Positions 18,075 to 29,677 of a DNA stretch of 64,000 nt are shown one piece after another. The stretch comes from Saprospiraceae bacterium UBA6168 (GTDB lineage Bacteria > Bacteroidota > Bacteroidia > Chitinophagales > Saprospiraceae), in NCBI GenBank assembly GCA_002435785.1, contig DIUC01000039.1:82625-146624 (forward strand), read 5' to 3'. Position numbers and translations under genes: made by a program. The first letter of the stretch is position 1. Each line of letters starts with the position of its first letter. Below the pieces are notes generated by a model. It did no database searches and was not told the DNA's origin. It saw only the letters and a list, made by a program, of their open reading frames with translations.

Positions 18075-20453
18075 ATGAGGTTTGATAAAAGGATAAACTT
18101 GATTAGCCCAGTTCCTAAAAAAGTGGTCTTGATGGCAGCCGCCATGCTGCTATTCATCTCAACAACCCTTCCTGCCCAAGAAACCCGCTCCTGCGCCCCC
18201 AACGACCGCTCCTTCCAAGGCTACTCCTTCGTCAACATGGACATCCTGCGTCAACAGGAGCGGGTGGCGCTCGCCCCGCTGTTCATGCGGTTCGACAAGC
18301 TCTATGGTAACTATTTCGAGGCCGTAGAGAAGGCCAACCAGGACGACAACCTCGCCGAGTGGGCCAAGCGGTTTTGCGGCGACGTAAAGACCGAAGACCT
18401 CGCCTACGTCATCTATAAATCATCGGCCAGCGAGCTTGACCTGCTGCTGACGGCCACGCAAAGCAAGTCCTTGCAAGTGCACCCAAACTTGCAGGGCAAT
18501 ACGTTTGCGGAGTTTGTTTTTGAGAAAAAATGCACCGAGACGTTGGAGTATCTGCTCTTTGCGAAGCAATGCGAGCCGCACGTGATAGCCAACGACCGCT
18601 GGCAGGCCCCGCCCCGTGACAAGGAGGCCATGCAGGCGCTCATTGCCGAAGGCCAACGACAGTTCAAGCACACCAAGTCGGCCTATATCCGGCTGCGGTA
18701 TGCCTACCAAATTATCCGCTTGGCGCACTACGCCGGGCTGCCGGAACGGGTGCTCGAACTCTGCGAAGAGCTGTTGCCGAAGGTGGACAAACAAGCAGCC
18801 CGCTGGGGCGAGAGCATCATTCCGTGGTGGATTGAGGGCCACCGGGCGGGGGCGCTCCGCAAATTAGGCCAAAACGTGGAGGCCAGCTATGCCTATTCCC
18901 TCATCTTCCAGCATTGTCCGGGCCGACGGGCCTCGGCCTACCAAAGTTTTTTGATTAAAAATGATGACGAATGGGCGGCTTGTATGCGCCTTTGCCAATC
19001 GGATGCCGAGCGGGCCACGCTCTTTGCTATCCGGGCTGCCGGGGCGGAGAGCAGGGCGCTGGAAGAAATGGTACGCATTTATGAAATTGACCCAAAAAAC
19101 AAGCTGCTGGATGGGCTGCTGGTACAGGAAATTCGCAAGATGGAGCGCAACCTGCTGGGGCTTGAGTTCAACGACGAGAAGGAGCGCAACAAGCGCTACC
19201 ACAAGTTGCCAAGGCCTTATGCCGGGAAGTATGTGATTGATTTGCAGCGCTTTGTGCGCAACTGCCGACAAGCGGGCGAGGTGGATAGACCCGAACTTTG
19301 GTACTTAGCCGAGGGCTACCTGGAGTTTTTGGCGGGGGATTATTATGCTGCCGAAAAGACGTTCCGGGCGGTGGAGCCGAAGCTGGGCGACAAGGCACTG
19401 AAGGAGCAGTTGGCCATTTTTCAGATGGCCCTCAAGATTGCCAGCTTTGAAAGGCCGGACGCTGCAACGGAGCGCTATGCCTACGAACTCATCACCAGCA
19501 ATAAGCGCTACCGGCAGTATAAGAGCTTGCCCGATTTCTTACAAGACAAAATGGCTTGGCTCTACCTCAAAAATCAGCAACCGGGCAAGGCGTTCCTCGC
19601 CCAGCACCCCTTGAACGACTTAAAGCCCAACCCCCAGCTCGACCTGCTCGACAACCTCATCGCCACTGCGCTCAAGTCCGACAAGAACTCGTTTGAACTA
19701 TTGCTGCTGAAAGACAACCCGCTCCACGTGCTGCTCGACATGAAGGCCACCTTGCTGATGAGCACTGGCCAGTTGGAGGCGGCAATGGAGACCTACAAGC
19801 GAATGCCGGTGGAATCATGGAACGATTTCGGGCAGTTCAGCCCGTTCAAGGAGACCATCAAGGACTGCATGGCATGCAACCAACAGCGTTCCGACACCAT
19901 GAGCCTCTCGGCAATGATGAACAAGGGCGAACTGCTGACGGAATTGTTGAACCTCGACTACAAGTCTAAGGGCGACCTCGAAGGTGCTGCCCGCCACTAT
20001 TACCTGCTCGGCCTTGCCAGTTACAACATGAGTTACTATGGTTATGCCTGGAAGGCAATGGATTATTTCCGCAGCGGCAGCACTTGGGCTAAGCTGCACA
20101 GGGCCAGGGAGGAGGAAGGTGACAGCCGGGTTTTTGACCACTGGAAATACCCCTTCGGCAACCGGGAGAACACGGGGCTGGGGCGGGCGCTCTATTTTTT
20201 TGAAAAAGCACGGACGCTGGCCATCTCCCCGGAACTGGCGGCCAAGGCAGCTTTCCAGGCAGCCCGCTGCGAACAAAAAATCTTTTTCCAATCGGTGCTA
20301 TACAAACCGGAGGCTTGCTGCAACCGCATTCCACGAATCCATCAGGACTACCAACGAAATTTTGCAATTTTGAAAGGCCAGTACGGCACCACCACTTTTT
20401 ACCAACAAATCATCAAGGAGTGCAAGTATTTTGCGGTGTATGCAGCGAAGTGA
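18075..20453 (+). CDS. Large exported helical-repeat protein, function unknown
   Basis: A 792-residue protein I do not recognise by family. A signal peptide (KKVVLMAAAMLLFISTTLPAQ, written here as its span, residues about 16-35) is followed by a long, mostly helical region with many regularly spaced Tyr, Trp, Leu and Ala residues. Examples are IRLRYAYQIIRLAHYAG, WYLAEGYLEFLAGDYYAAE and ARHYYLLGLASYNMSYYGYA. This is TPR-like and suggests a solenoid scaffold in the periplasm. There is a conserved-looking C-terminal Cys-containing stretch (CCNRIPRIHQDYQ). It is followed by a DUF255 gene on the same strand after 66 bp. Confidence 0.75.
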   Translation: MRFDKRINLISPVPKKVVLMAAAMLLFISTTLPAQETRSCAPNDRSFQGYSFVNMDILRQQERVALAPLFMRFDKLYGNYFEAVEKANQDDNLAEWAKRFCGDVKTEDLAYVIYKSSASELDLLLTATQSKSLQVHPNLQGNTFAEFVFEKKCTETLEYLLFAKQCEPHVIANDRWQAPPRDKEAMQALIAEGQRQFKHTKSAYIRLRYAYQIIRLAHYAGLPERVLELCEELLPKVDKQAARWGESIIPWWIEGHRAGALRKLGQNVEASYAYSLIFQHCPGRRASAYQSFLIKNDDEWAACMRLCQSDAERATLFAIRAAGAESRALEEMVRIYEIDPKNKLLDGLLVQEIRKMERNLLGLEFNDEKERNKRYHKLPRPYAGKYVIDLQRFVRNCRQAGEVDRPELWYLAEGYLEFLAGDYYAAEKTFRAVEPKLGDKALKEQLAIFQMALKIASFERPDAATERYAYELITSNKRYRQYKSLPDFLQDKMAWLYLKNQQPGKAFLAQHPLNDLKPNPQLDLLDNLIATALKSDKNSFELLLLKDNPLHVLLDMKATLLMSTGQLEAAMETYKRMPVESWNDFGQFSPFKETIKDCMACNQQRSDTMSLSAMMNKGELLTELLNLDYKSKGDLEGAARHYYLLGLASYNMSYYGYAWKAMDYFRSGSTWAKLHRAREEEGDSRVFDHWKYPFGNRENTGLGRALYFFEKARTLAISPELAAKAAFQAARCEQKIFFQSVLYKPEACCNRIPRIHQDYQRNFAILKGQYGTTTFYQQIIKECKYFAVYAAK

Positions 20454-20519
20454 GCGGCGAAGCAGCAGCACCTTAGAACAGAGCACGAGTTTAGCTGTTT
20501 CTCATTGAAAATTTAATTG

Positions 20520-22577
<2,058 letters not shown>

Positions 22578-22660
22578 ACAACAGAAAAATAGAAGGATGC
22601 TCAATGTGGTTTATTTGGAAAAAACAAGAGTTTGACAAGTTTATTTTATTTCAAAAGCCT

Positions 22661-23629
22661 ATGAAAATCACGTTTACGTTTTTGACTGTCTTAATGCTTG
22701 CCGTTCAGGTGTCGGCCCAGCAACCTGCCCAATACAGTATGTACAGGCTCAACAAATATTCCTTCAACCCTGGGTATGTCGGATTGGACAATTCCCTCAG
22801 CATGACCGGGGTTTACCGCTCCCAGTGGGTTGGATTGCCCGGCAACCCCGTGTCACAAAATTTCAACGCTCATGCACCGCTTTACATCACTGGTGGCGGG
22901 ATTGGAGTTGCGGTTGACAATGAGACGTTGGGGTCTTGGCGACAGACCGCCTTCTCGGCCAGCTATGCCCACCAAATGGCAGTGGGCAAATCGGGATTGC
23001 TTTCACTTGGCCTCACAGCCGGGTGGGTGCAGCGTCAGCTCGACGGCTCAAAAGTGCGGACTCCCAGCACAGAGATTGACGATTTAGGCAATGTTTTCCA
23101 CAATGATTCCTACCTTGGCAGCGGCTTAGAAGGAGGTGCGGGCCCTACGGCGCACTTCGGGGCATTTTACCAAGGAGAGAAATTGGAGGTAGGTGTTTCG
23201 GCAATGAATTTGTTAGGTAATAAGCTGGATATTTCTGGTTTGAAGTTTGAACAGGAAAGAACCTACTTTTTCTATCTCGGCTACAAGGCGGAGTTGAATA
23301 ACAATTTTTCCGCCATTCCCTCGGTTTTATTGAAAACTGACGTCTATCAAACTCAAATTGATTTTTCTGTTAGCGCAGTTTACAATGAAAATATATTTGT
23401 CGGCGCATCGTTAAGGGGATACCACACAAACAGCTTAGATGCTGTAACTTTGATGGGCGGATTCAAGTTGAATGAAAAAATCTCAATCGGATACGCCTAC
23501 GACCTTGGGCTTTCAAGCATAAAAACAGTCAGCACAGGTTCTCACGAGATTTTGTTGAATTACAACCTTGGCAGGCCCTTTGGAAAGGGGAGGCCACCGA
23601 CCATCATTTACAACCCAAGGTCGCTTTGA
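22661..23629 (+). CDS. PorP/SprF-family T9SS outer-membrane protein
   Basis: A 322-residue outer-membrane protein with a signal peptide (MKITFTFLTVLMLAVQVSAQ) and the PorP/SprF opening QPAQYSMYRLNKYSFNPGYVG followed by a barrel. The family members attach T9SS-delivered proteins or anchor adhesins such as SprB. A PorP/SprF-like gene before the porK/gldK operon is the usual Bacteroidota arrangement. The frame is open back to 22499 inside the previous gene, but the signal peptide fixes the start at 22661. The last residues FGKGRPPTIIYNPRSL are typical tails. Confidence 0.9.
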   Translation: MKITFTFLTVLMLAVQVSAQQPAQYSMYRLNKYSFNPGYVGLDNSLSMTGVYRSQWVGLPGNPVSQNFNAHAPLYITGGGIGVAVDNETLGSWRQTAFSASYAHQMAVGKSGLLSLGLTAGWVQRQLDGSKVRTPSTEIDDLGNVFHNDSYLGSGLEGGAGPTAHFGAFYQGEKLEVGVSAMNLLGNKLDISGLKFEQERTYFFYLGYKAELNNNFSAIPSVLLKTDVYQTQIDFSVSAVYNENIFVGASLRGYHTNSLDAVTLMGGFKLNEKISIGYAYDLGLSSIKTVSTGSHEILLNYNLGRPFGKGRPPTIIYNPRSL

Positions 23630-23897
23630 GCCGCAGTGTGATTTTTAAGCCGGCTTTGTCGCTGCCCAAAAAAAAATCCAAGCAAATAGTTGGGTTAAAA
23701 ACCGTTCAAAATTTCAAATTCAGTAATAAAATAGGTAGAATTACACTAAGTGGAAAATTTGTGTCGTTTTTGTCAGGTGTAAAATGTTAATTTTGCCCTC
23801 CTAATGGCAGAAATTTGGGGCAACTGTTTGAATTAATCAGTAAAGCGCTATTTTTACGTCTCTTTTTCACTAAAGAAGGAAAACTCGGGTGTTAAAA

Positions 23898-25148
23898 ATG
23901 AAAAGATTATTAAAGACTTCGTTTGCGCTGCTAACTCTTGCGGCGCTGGTTTCATCTTGTGGAAGCAAGGAAACCGGACAACTCACAGGCGTCATGGATC
24001 GCCCGGATTGGAAAGGCATCAACCCTTACGGTATGGTGTACATTCCCTCCGGAACGCTTCACATTGGCCCAAGTGACCAAGACATTTCCAATACCTATGT
24101 CCAGAGGAACAAGTCCATCTCCATTCAGGGATTTTACATGGACGACACGGAGGTAACAAACAATGAGTACCGTCAATTCGTGTATTGGGTAAAGGACTCG
24201 ATTGCGCACTCTTACCTCGATCATTTCATCACAGATGAAAAAACAGGTGACGAACGCATTGATTGGGAGTATGAGATTGATTGGGAAGACGAAACCCTGC
24301 AAGATCTTTACTACCAAGGTGATGACCGTTTTGCTGGACGTCAGGAACTGGACGTGAGCAAAATGGAGTTTGAGTATGAATGGTACGACTGGCACGCTGC
24401 TGCTCACGACAAAGGCAAATCTCCTCGTACTGCTTTTATCAAGCGTAAAAAAATCAACGTGTACCCTGATACGCTGGTTTGGATACGTGACTTTGCCTAT
24501 TCCTACAATGAGCCAATGACCCGTAACTATTTCTGGCATCCTGCTTTCGACGACTATCCAGTTGTCGGTGTAGATTGGCACATGTCCAATGCCTTCTGCT
24601 ATTGGAGAACGAAGCTGTGGGATACCTTTCAAGCTGCCCGCAAAGATGGCATCAATTCAGAGGATTTCCGTTTGCCAACAGAGCATGAATGGGAGTATGC
24701 CGCTCGCGGTGGTCATGCTTCTGCGCCATATCCTTGGGGTGGATACTATCTTCGCAATGCCAAAGGATGCTTGTTGGCCAACTTCAAGCCTGGCCGTGGC
24801 AACTACCCCGAAGATGGTGGGCAATACACCGTAAAAGCTGATGCTTATTTCCCCAATGATTACGGCCTCTACAACATGTCGGGCAACGTAGCAGAGTGGA
24901 CTTCAACAGCTTACTATGAGAATGCCTATTCATTCCTGCACGACCTCAATCCTGATATTCGCTACGATGCCAAAGACGACGATCCGGAAGCATACAAGCG
25001 GAAGGTCATCCGTGGCGGATCTTGGAAAGATATTGCATGGTTTCTTCAAACTGGCAATCGCAATTATGAGTTTCAGGATACAGCGAAATCCTATGTTGGT
25101 TTCCGTTGCGCCCTGACGTTCCTTGGCCGCTCCATCAACGATTTTTAA
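23898..25148 (+). CDS. gldK: T9SS lipoprotein GldK/PorK
   Basis: A 416-residue outer-membrane lipoprotein. The lipobox LVSSC is at residues about 19-23. The rest is a formylglycine-generating-enzyme-like (SUMF1) domain with GFYMDDTEVTNNEYRQFVYW near the start and GLYNMSGNVAEW and VIRGGSWKD near the end. GldK forms, with GldN, the periplasmic ring of the type IX secretion translocon. The ATG at 23898 is preferred over a GTG three codons earlier because it gives a normal signal peptide. First gene of gldKLMN, with a strong terminator-like hairpin between it and gldL. Confidence 0.95.
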   Translation: MKRLLKTSFALLTLAALVSSCGSKETGQLTGVMDRPDWKGINPYGMVYIPSGTLHIGPSDQDISNTYVQRNKSISIQGFYMDDTEVTNNEYRQFVYWVKDSIAHSYLDHFITDEKTGDERIDWEYEIDWEDETLQDLYYQGDDRFAGRQELDVSKMEFEYEWYDWHAAAHDKGKSPRTAFIKRKKINVYPDTLVWIRDFAYSYNEPMTRNYFWHPAFDDYPVVGVDWHMSNAFCYWRTKLWDTFQAARKDGINSEDFRLPTEHEWEYAARGGHASAPYPWGGYYLRNAKGCLLANFKPGRGNYPEDGGQYTVKADAYFPNDYGLYNMSGNVAEWTSTAYYENAYSFLHDLNPDIRYDAKDDDPEAYKRKVIRGGSWKDIAWFLQTGNRNYEFQDTAKSYVGFRCALTFLGRSINDF

Positions 25149-25172
25149 TTATCTTAAAAAAAAGATATTCTA

Positions 25173-25209
25173 AAATGGATAGTAAATAACTTACTATCCA
25201 TTTTTTTTT
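25173..25209 (+). terminator. Hairpin plus T-run between gldK and gldL
   Basis: Perfect 13-bp arms AAATGGATAGTAA (25173-25185) and TTACTATCCATTT (25191-25203), a 5-nt loop, then a run of T. If fully efficient it would separate gldK from gldLMN. The 160-bp gap before gldL could hold a second promoter (TACCTTTT at about 25280, one mismatch to TAnnTTTG). Confidence 0.8.
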
Positions 25210-25368
25210 ATTTTCGCGTCGCAAAAGAATAGTTCATCCCTGCGGCGCACATTTTTTTGTTTCCTTGCTCGAATAGTTTGTTACCTTTTTGACGACAAGC
25301 ATTATTAGTCGAGGAAAGTTTCCTTGCTTAATCAGAATTTAGCTAACCTAATTTAAAAACGATTAAAA

Positions 25369-25962
25369 ATGAGTTTCTTAAAAACTAAAGGGTTTAAGTA
25401 TTTCAAAAACCTCTTCATTGGTGTTGGTGCTGCCATCGTATTGATGGGCGCTTTGTTCAAACTCGAAAGTTTGCCTGGGGCAAGTATGATGCTTACGATA
25501 GGTTTATCCGTGGAAGCAGCAATCTTCCTTTTCCTTGGACTTATTGGGCCAGACCCCGATTACTATTGGGACAAACTCTACCCAGGCCTCAATGACTACC
25601 ACGCGAATCTTACACCGCTTACAGCTGGTCCTCAAAGCGGGATAGACATGGGCACCCCCCTGCATGGCGATGTTATCGAGAGCCAGTTAGGTGGCATGTT
25701 GACGGAACTGCAGACAATGTCAAAAAGCCTTTCTTCGCTGAAATCTTTGCAGGAAGTTGACTTTTCTGGCACGAGCGATCAGTTAAAAACGATGAACAAC
25801 TTCTACACGAAGTTGAACGAGGCCATGGGAGACCTCAATGACTCAATTGCCGACACAAAGGTTTACAAAGACCAACTCGGTACGCTCAACAAGAATTTGT
25901 CAGGCTTGAATGGAGTTTATGGTGGCATGTTGAATGCAATTGCAACCAGCTTTCCCCGGTAG
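25369..25962 (+). CDS. gldL: T9SS inner-membrane motor protein GldL
   Basis: A 197-residue protein with two membrane helices (about residues 13-32 and 38-60) and a cytoplasmic C-terminal part with coiled-coil character. The second helix carries the buried glutamate E49 in IGLSVEAAIF, the residue known to be essential for proton-driven rotation of the GldLM motor. The N-terminus KGFKYFKNLFIGVGAAIVL is typical. It pairs with GldM downstream, 64 bp away. Confidence 0.96.
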   Translation: MSFLKTKGFKYFKNLFIGVGAAIVLMGALFKLESLPGASMMLTIGLSVEAAIFLFLGLIGPDPDYYWDKLYPGLNDYHANLTPLTAGPQSGIDMGTPLHGDVIESQLGGMLTELQTMSKSLSSLKSLQEVDFSGTSDQLKTMNNFYTKLNEAMGDLNDSIADTKVYKDQLGTLNKNLSGLNGVYGGMLNAIATSFPR

Positions 25963-26026
25963 CAATCAGTTGACACCTAAAGTGTCCGTTTGAATAATTA
26001 TTGTTTAACGAAAAAAATAAAAGCAC

Positions 26027-27658
26027 ATGTCCATTCCAAAGGAGCCGCGGCAGCTAATGATTAACTTGATGTACTTGGTACTCACGGCGCTGCTCGCATT
26101 GAATGTGTCCGCAGAGGTAATGAATGCCTTCATCACATTAGATGAAGGAAATAAAGCTAGCGCTGCCACTGTGAACTCACAACTCGACCAAACGGTGAAA
26201 GGGTTGAAAGACCTTTTAAATGATGAATCAAAAGCAAAGTACCGTGCAATTTCTCCCGCAGTTGATGAGGTGCGGGCGGAAGTAGTCGCTTTGAATGAAT
26301 ATGTTGAGAAGCTCAGGAACGAAATTCTTGACGCATCTGGCAACATGAACGGTCAAGTTGACGAGGGTGATTTCAAAGAGGAGTACGGTAAAAAAGTTCC
26401 GAAAGGTATCAAAAACAAAGACATCACAACGAGGATGCTTGTTGATGAGAAGAAAGGAGCTGAGTTGAAGGCAAAATTGGTCGAAGCCAAACAGAAAATG
26501 ATTGATGCTTATACCAAGTTGCTCAACGAGAATGGCGAAAAATTCGGCCTGAGAAAGGAAGAAGTTGAGAACCGCATCAAGAACATTGCCAACAACCTTC
26601 CACTGAACATTGATGACGAAACATGGAAGAAAAGCGACAAGAAAAGCTGGGAAGATTTCAAATTCCGCCAAATGCCTGTCGCTGCTGTTCTACCATTGTT
26701 GAGTCAAATGGAGGCCGATGCAAAAAGTTCCGAAGCATCATTGGTGAACAGCATGGCTGAACTTGCTGGTGGCCGTACCATTGAATTTGACGCCTTCTTC
26801 CCTGTGGTATCCGCAAAGAAATCGTATCTCATTTCAGGAGAGCCTTTCGAGGCAGAAATTTCCGTAGGTACTTACAGTTCACAGATAAATCCATCTGACA
26901 TTGGCATTTTCGTCAATGGCAGTAAAATTTCCGTGGGCAATGATGGGAAAGCAAAATACTCAGCATCAACAGCCGGTGGTAGTTTGGGTGAGAAGACGCT
27001 TAAGTTGGATGCCCAAGTGCGCAACCCGCTCACTGGGGAAGTATCCAAAGGTAGTTCAACTTTCACCTATGAAGTCGGGCAGCGTTCTGTAGCTATTTCT
27101 GCAGATAAGATGAACGTGTTCTACATAGGTGTTGACAACCCAATTTCTGTTTCTGCTGCGGGTAGCTCAAGTAACGACCTACAAGTTGGTATTTCTGGTG
27201 GCGGTGGTCAATTGACAAAAACTGGGAGCAACACTTGGAACGTGAAAGTAACATCTGTCACTGACGATTGTAAGATTTCAGTGAGCGCTAAAGAAATGAA
27301 AGCCAGCAAGCAGTTTCGTGTAAAACGTATCCCTGACCCCGTTGCAAAACTTGGAAACAAGGAAGACGGTGAAATGGGCAACGGTGAGTTCAAGGTGCAA
27401 AAAGGCTTGATTGCTTGGTTGGAAAACTTTGACTTTGAAGCACGTTGCGAAATCCAAGGTTTCAACCTTGTAAAGGTCGCAAAGCGTGAAGACCCTGTGG
27501 AGTCTCCTAACTCCGGTGGTTCTTTTAACGGAAAGGCCCAAAACCTTGTAACATCGGCGAAACCAGGCGATATTTACTACTTCCAAGAAGTAAAGGCAAG
27601 GTGTCCTGGCGATGCTGCAGGTCGTAAAATCAACTCACTTGTATTTAGGATTAAATAA
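26027..27658 (+). CDS. gldM: T9SS motor/periplasmic shaft protein GldM
   Basis: A 543-residue protein with one N-terminal membrane helix (about residues 10-33) and a long periplasmic part of four domains. The N-terminus SIPKEPRQLMINLMYLVLTA contains the Arg (residue 8) thought to sit opposite the GldL glutamate. The periplasmic part spans the envelope and transmits rotation to the GldKN ring. A second GldM gene at 34438-35949 has an almost identical first 35 residues but diverges afterwards. Confidence 0.96.
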   Translation: MSIPKEPRQLMINLMYLVLTALLALNVSAEVMNAFITLDEGNKASAATVNSQLDQTVKGLKDLLNDESKAKYRAISPAVDEVRAEVVALNEYVEKLRNEILDASGNMNGQVDEGDFKEEYGKKVPKGIKNKDITTRMLVDEKKGAELKAKLVEAKQKMIDAYTKLLNENGEKFGLRKEEVENRIKNIANNLPLNIDDETWKKSDKKSWEDFKFRQMPVAAVLPLLSQMEADAKSSEASLVNSMAELAGGRTIEFDAFFPVVSAKKSYLISGEPFEAEISVGTYSSQINPSDIGIFVNGSKISVGNDGKAKYSASTAGGSLGEKTLKLDAQVRNPLTGEVSKGSSTFTYEVGQRSVAISADKMNVFYIGVDNPISVSAAGSSSNDLQVGISGGGGQLTKTGSNTWNVKVTSVTDDCKISVSAKEMKASKQFRVKRIPDPVAKLGNKEDGEMGNGEFKVQKGLIAWLENFDFEARCEIQGFNLVKVAKREDPVESPNSGGSFNGKAQNLVTSAKPGDIYYFQEVKARCPGDAAGRKINSLVFRIK

Positions 27659-27745
27659 AATTGAGCATAAAATACTAATTGTCGGGCTGGTTGAGTTAAT
27701 ACCCGGTAGTTAGTATTTTTTTCATTTTGAAAACTTTTGAGAAAC

Positions 27746-28606
27746 ATGAAGTTCGCATTGAAACTTTTCACCTTCGTCTCGTTGCTGATGCTTTGCAACA
27801 GTGCTTTTGCCCAGCAACCAGAAAATATTTTGACCGAATCCAGCGATCCCAATGAGGGTCGTCCATTGGACGATGTGGTTGACAAAAGACTTACCAATGA
27901 TAAGCGTCTTCTGCCTTACGACCATGTTCGTGAAGCTGATATTTTCTGGGAAAAGCGCATCTGGAGGGTCATTGACATTCGTGAAAAAATGAACCTGCCT
28001 TTTGCATATCCAGAAAGGCCATTCTTTTCCATTCTGATGGATGCCGCCACTGGTGGTGAAATCACTGTTTACAGCACAGAGGACGATAAGTTCTCCTCAA
28101 AATTGACACCTGATGAAGTGGCCTCTATGGGTGCTACTATTGATACCGTAATCACGTTTGACCCAGAAACGTATGAGGAGCAGCTTCAGGTAGTCAGAAA
28201 TGATATTAACCCTGAGGATGTCAAGCGTTTTCGTGTAAAGGAGGTGTGGTTTTTCGATGAAGAAACTTCTACACTACAAGTGAGAATACTTGGTATAGCG
28301 CCGTTGATTGACAAGACCGACGAAAATGGCAACTTTTTGTACGAGAAACCGATGTTTTGGGTGTACTACCCCGAAGCACGGGAAATCCTGTCCAGAGAGC
28401 GAGTCTTCAATGTTGGTAACGATGCCAGTCCAATCACATGGGAGGATTTGATGGAAATGCGTTTCTTTTCAAGTTATATCTATAAGGAATCCAACGTACG
28501 TGACCGTCGTATCCAAGATTACCTGACAGGGGTTGACCTTCTTTTGGAGGCCGATAAAATCAAACAGGAAATCTTCAACTTCGAGCATGACCTCTGGTCG
28601 TACTAA
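27746..28606 (+). CDS. gldN: T9SS ring protein GldN/PorN
   Basis: A 286-residue periplasmic protein with a signal peptide (MKFALKLFTFVSLLMLCNSAFA). Landmarks are the segment EADIFWEKRIWRVIDIREKMN, the middle VKRFRVKEVWFFDEETS and the C-terminus IFNFEHDLWSY. It forms the ring with GldK. The ATG at 27746 is preferred over the upstream TTG. It is followed by a strong terminator, closing the operon. The paralogue at 33470-34270 ends with the same EHDLWSY. Confidence 0.95.
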   Translation: MKFALKLFTFVSLLMLCNSAFAQQPENILTESSDPNEGRPLDDVVDKRLTNDKRLLPYDHVREADIFWEKRIWRVIDIREKMNLPFAYPERPFFSILMDAATGGEITVYSTEDDKFSSKLTPDEVASMGATIDTVITFDPETYEEQLQVVRNDINPEDVKRFRVKEVWFFDEETSTLQVRILGIAPLIDKTDENGNFLYEKPMFWVYYPEAREILSRERVFNVGNDASPITWEDLMEMRFFSSYIYKESNVRDRRIQDYLTGVDLLLEADKIKQEIFNFEHDLWSY

Positions 28607-28630
28607 CGAGTGGATTTACAATCCAAAGAA

Positions 28631-28668
28631 AAAGGTTCATCGCAACATTGTGATGAACCTTTTTTTTT
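28631..28668 (+). terminator. Rho-independent terminator of the gld operon
   Basis: Arms AAAGGTTCATC and GATGAACCTTT (28631-28641, 28652-28662) with a following run of T. Confidence 0.9.
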
Positions 28669-28674
28669 AGAAGA

Positions 28675-29268
28675 CTATTCTTCCGTTGCTCTCCAAGTTT
28701 TGAAAATCGCCATTTGCTTTGGCCTGTTTTCTGGCATTTCTCGCAGCGGCTCGCAGGCTCGCAAAGTCTCAAACAGTTCTTTTGGTAGTTGTTGATAAAG
28801 TTCAGTGCCTTTTGTCTTCCAGTTTATCATGTCATCGCTTACCTCACGAATTATCTTGCCAGGGTTTCCTACCACTAAGCTGCGTCTCGGAATTTTAGTT
28901 GCGGCAGCTAAGAAGCATAGCGCACCAATGATACATTCTTCTCCAATTTCCACATCATCCATAATGACGGCATTCATTCCCACAAGCGAGTTTCGCCCGA
29001 TCACTGCACCGTGAATGATTGCGCCATGACCTATATGTGCGCCCTGCATCAGCCGTACTGTTATGCCAGGAAACATGTGGATGGTGCAGTTCTCCTGTAC
29101 ATTGCAGCCATCTTCAATGACGATTTCGCCCCAATCGCCACGGATAGCAGCGCCAGGTCCTACATACACATGCTTACCGATGACTACGTTCCCAGTCACC
29201 GCCGCTTGGGGGTGAACAAACGAAGTTTCGTGGACAACTGGCCTAAAGCCATTGAATTCGTAAATCAT
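28675..29268 (-). CDS. PaaY-like hexapeptide-repeat protein
   Basis: A 197-residue left-handed beta-helix protein of the gamma-carbonic-anhydrase/PaaY group. VHPQAAVTGNVVIGKHVYVG and the following hexapeptides form the helix. His residues in HMFPG, GHIGHGA and HGA are in the positions that bind the metal in this fold. The C-terminal helix with WKTKGTELYQQLP and EPLREM is specific to PaaY, the phenylacetate-pathway thioesterase/repair protein. No other paa genes are visible here, so its role in this organism is uncertain. A terminator separates it from the dodecin gene upstream. Confidence 0.82.
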   Translation of the reverse strand: MIYEFNGFRPVVHETSFVHPQAAVTGNVVIGKHVYVGPGAAIRGDWGEIVIEDGCNVQENCTIHMFPGITVRLMQGAHIGHGAIIHGAVIGRNSLVGMNAVIMDDVEIGEECIIGALCFLAAATKIPRRSLVVGNPGKIIREVSDDMINWKTKGTELYQQLPKELFETLRACEPLREMPENRPKQMAIFKTWRATEE

Positions 29269-29287
29269 TGGATTTCTTAAAAAGAAG

Positions 29288-29320
29288 AAAGCCCCTTCAA
29301 CAATTGGTCGAGGGGGCTTT
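29288..29320 (-). terminator. Terminator after dodecin gene
   Basis: Arms AAAGCCCCTT and AGGGGGCTTT with a 13-nt loop, followed on the minus strand by a T-rich run. Confidence 0.75.
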
Positions 29321-29336
29321 CGAGTGAGGGATTCGC

Positions 29337-29540
29337 TTAAATTATTTCGAATGAAAGTTTGAGGTTGACCCTGAAGCTTTCTACTTCGCCTTCCTCATTG
29401 ACCGTTACACTTTGGCTTTGTACCCAAGCGGAACGAATGCCCTTAAGTGTTTTTGATGCTTTGGCAACACCTTTGCGGGTTGCATCCTCCCAGCTCTTGT
29501 CTGAATCGGACAAGATTTCGATTACTTTCATGACTGCCAT
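29337..29540 (-). CDS. Dodecin
   Basis: A 67-residue flavin-storage protein that assembles into a hollow dodecamer. The pattern KVIEILSDSDKSWEDATRKGVAKASKTLKGIRSAWVQSQ, seen across residues 5-43, with the Trp of the flavin-stacking site (SAWVQSQ) and the closing strand VNLKLSFEI, is the standard dodecin fold. It is monocistronic, with a terminator downstream. Confidence 0.93.
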   Translation of the reverse strand: MAVMKVIEILSDSDKSWEDATRKGVAKASKTLKGIRSAWVQSQSVTVNEEGEVESFRVNLKLSFEII

Positions 29541-29677
29541 AATGGTTGAATTTAGCGGTGAATAAATGGGTTCCTTTCAAGCGCCTATTATGGAGATAAG
29601 CAACTTTTATTTCACCACTAAAGTAACAAGAAAAGTGCAAACCGTGGGATGAGTTTTTGCGCTTTGCTTGCCAAAAA

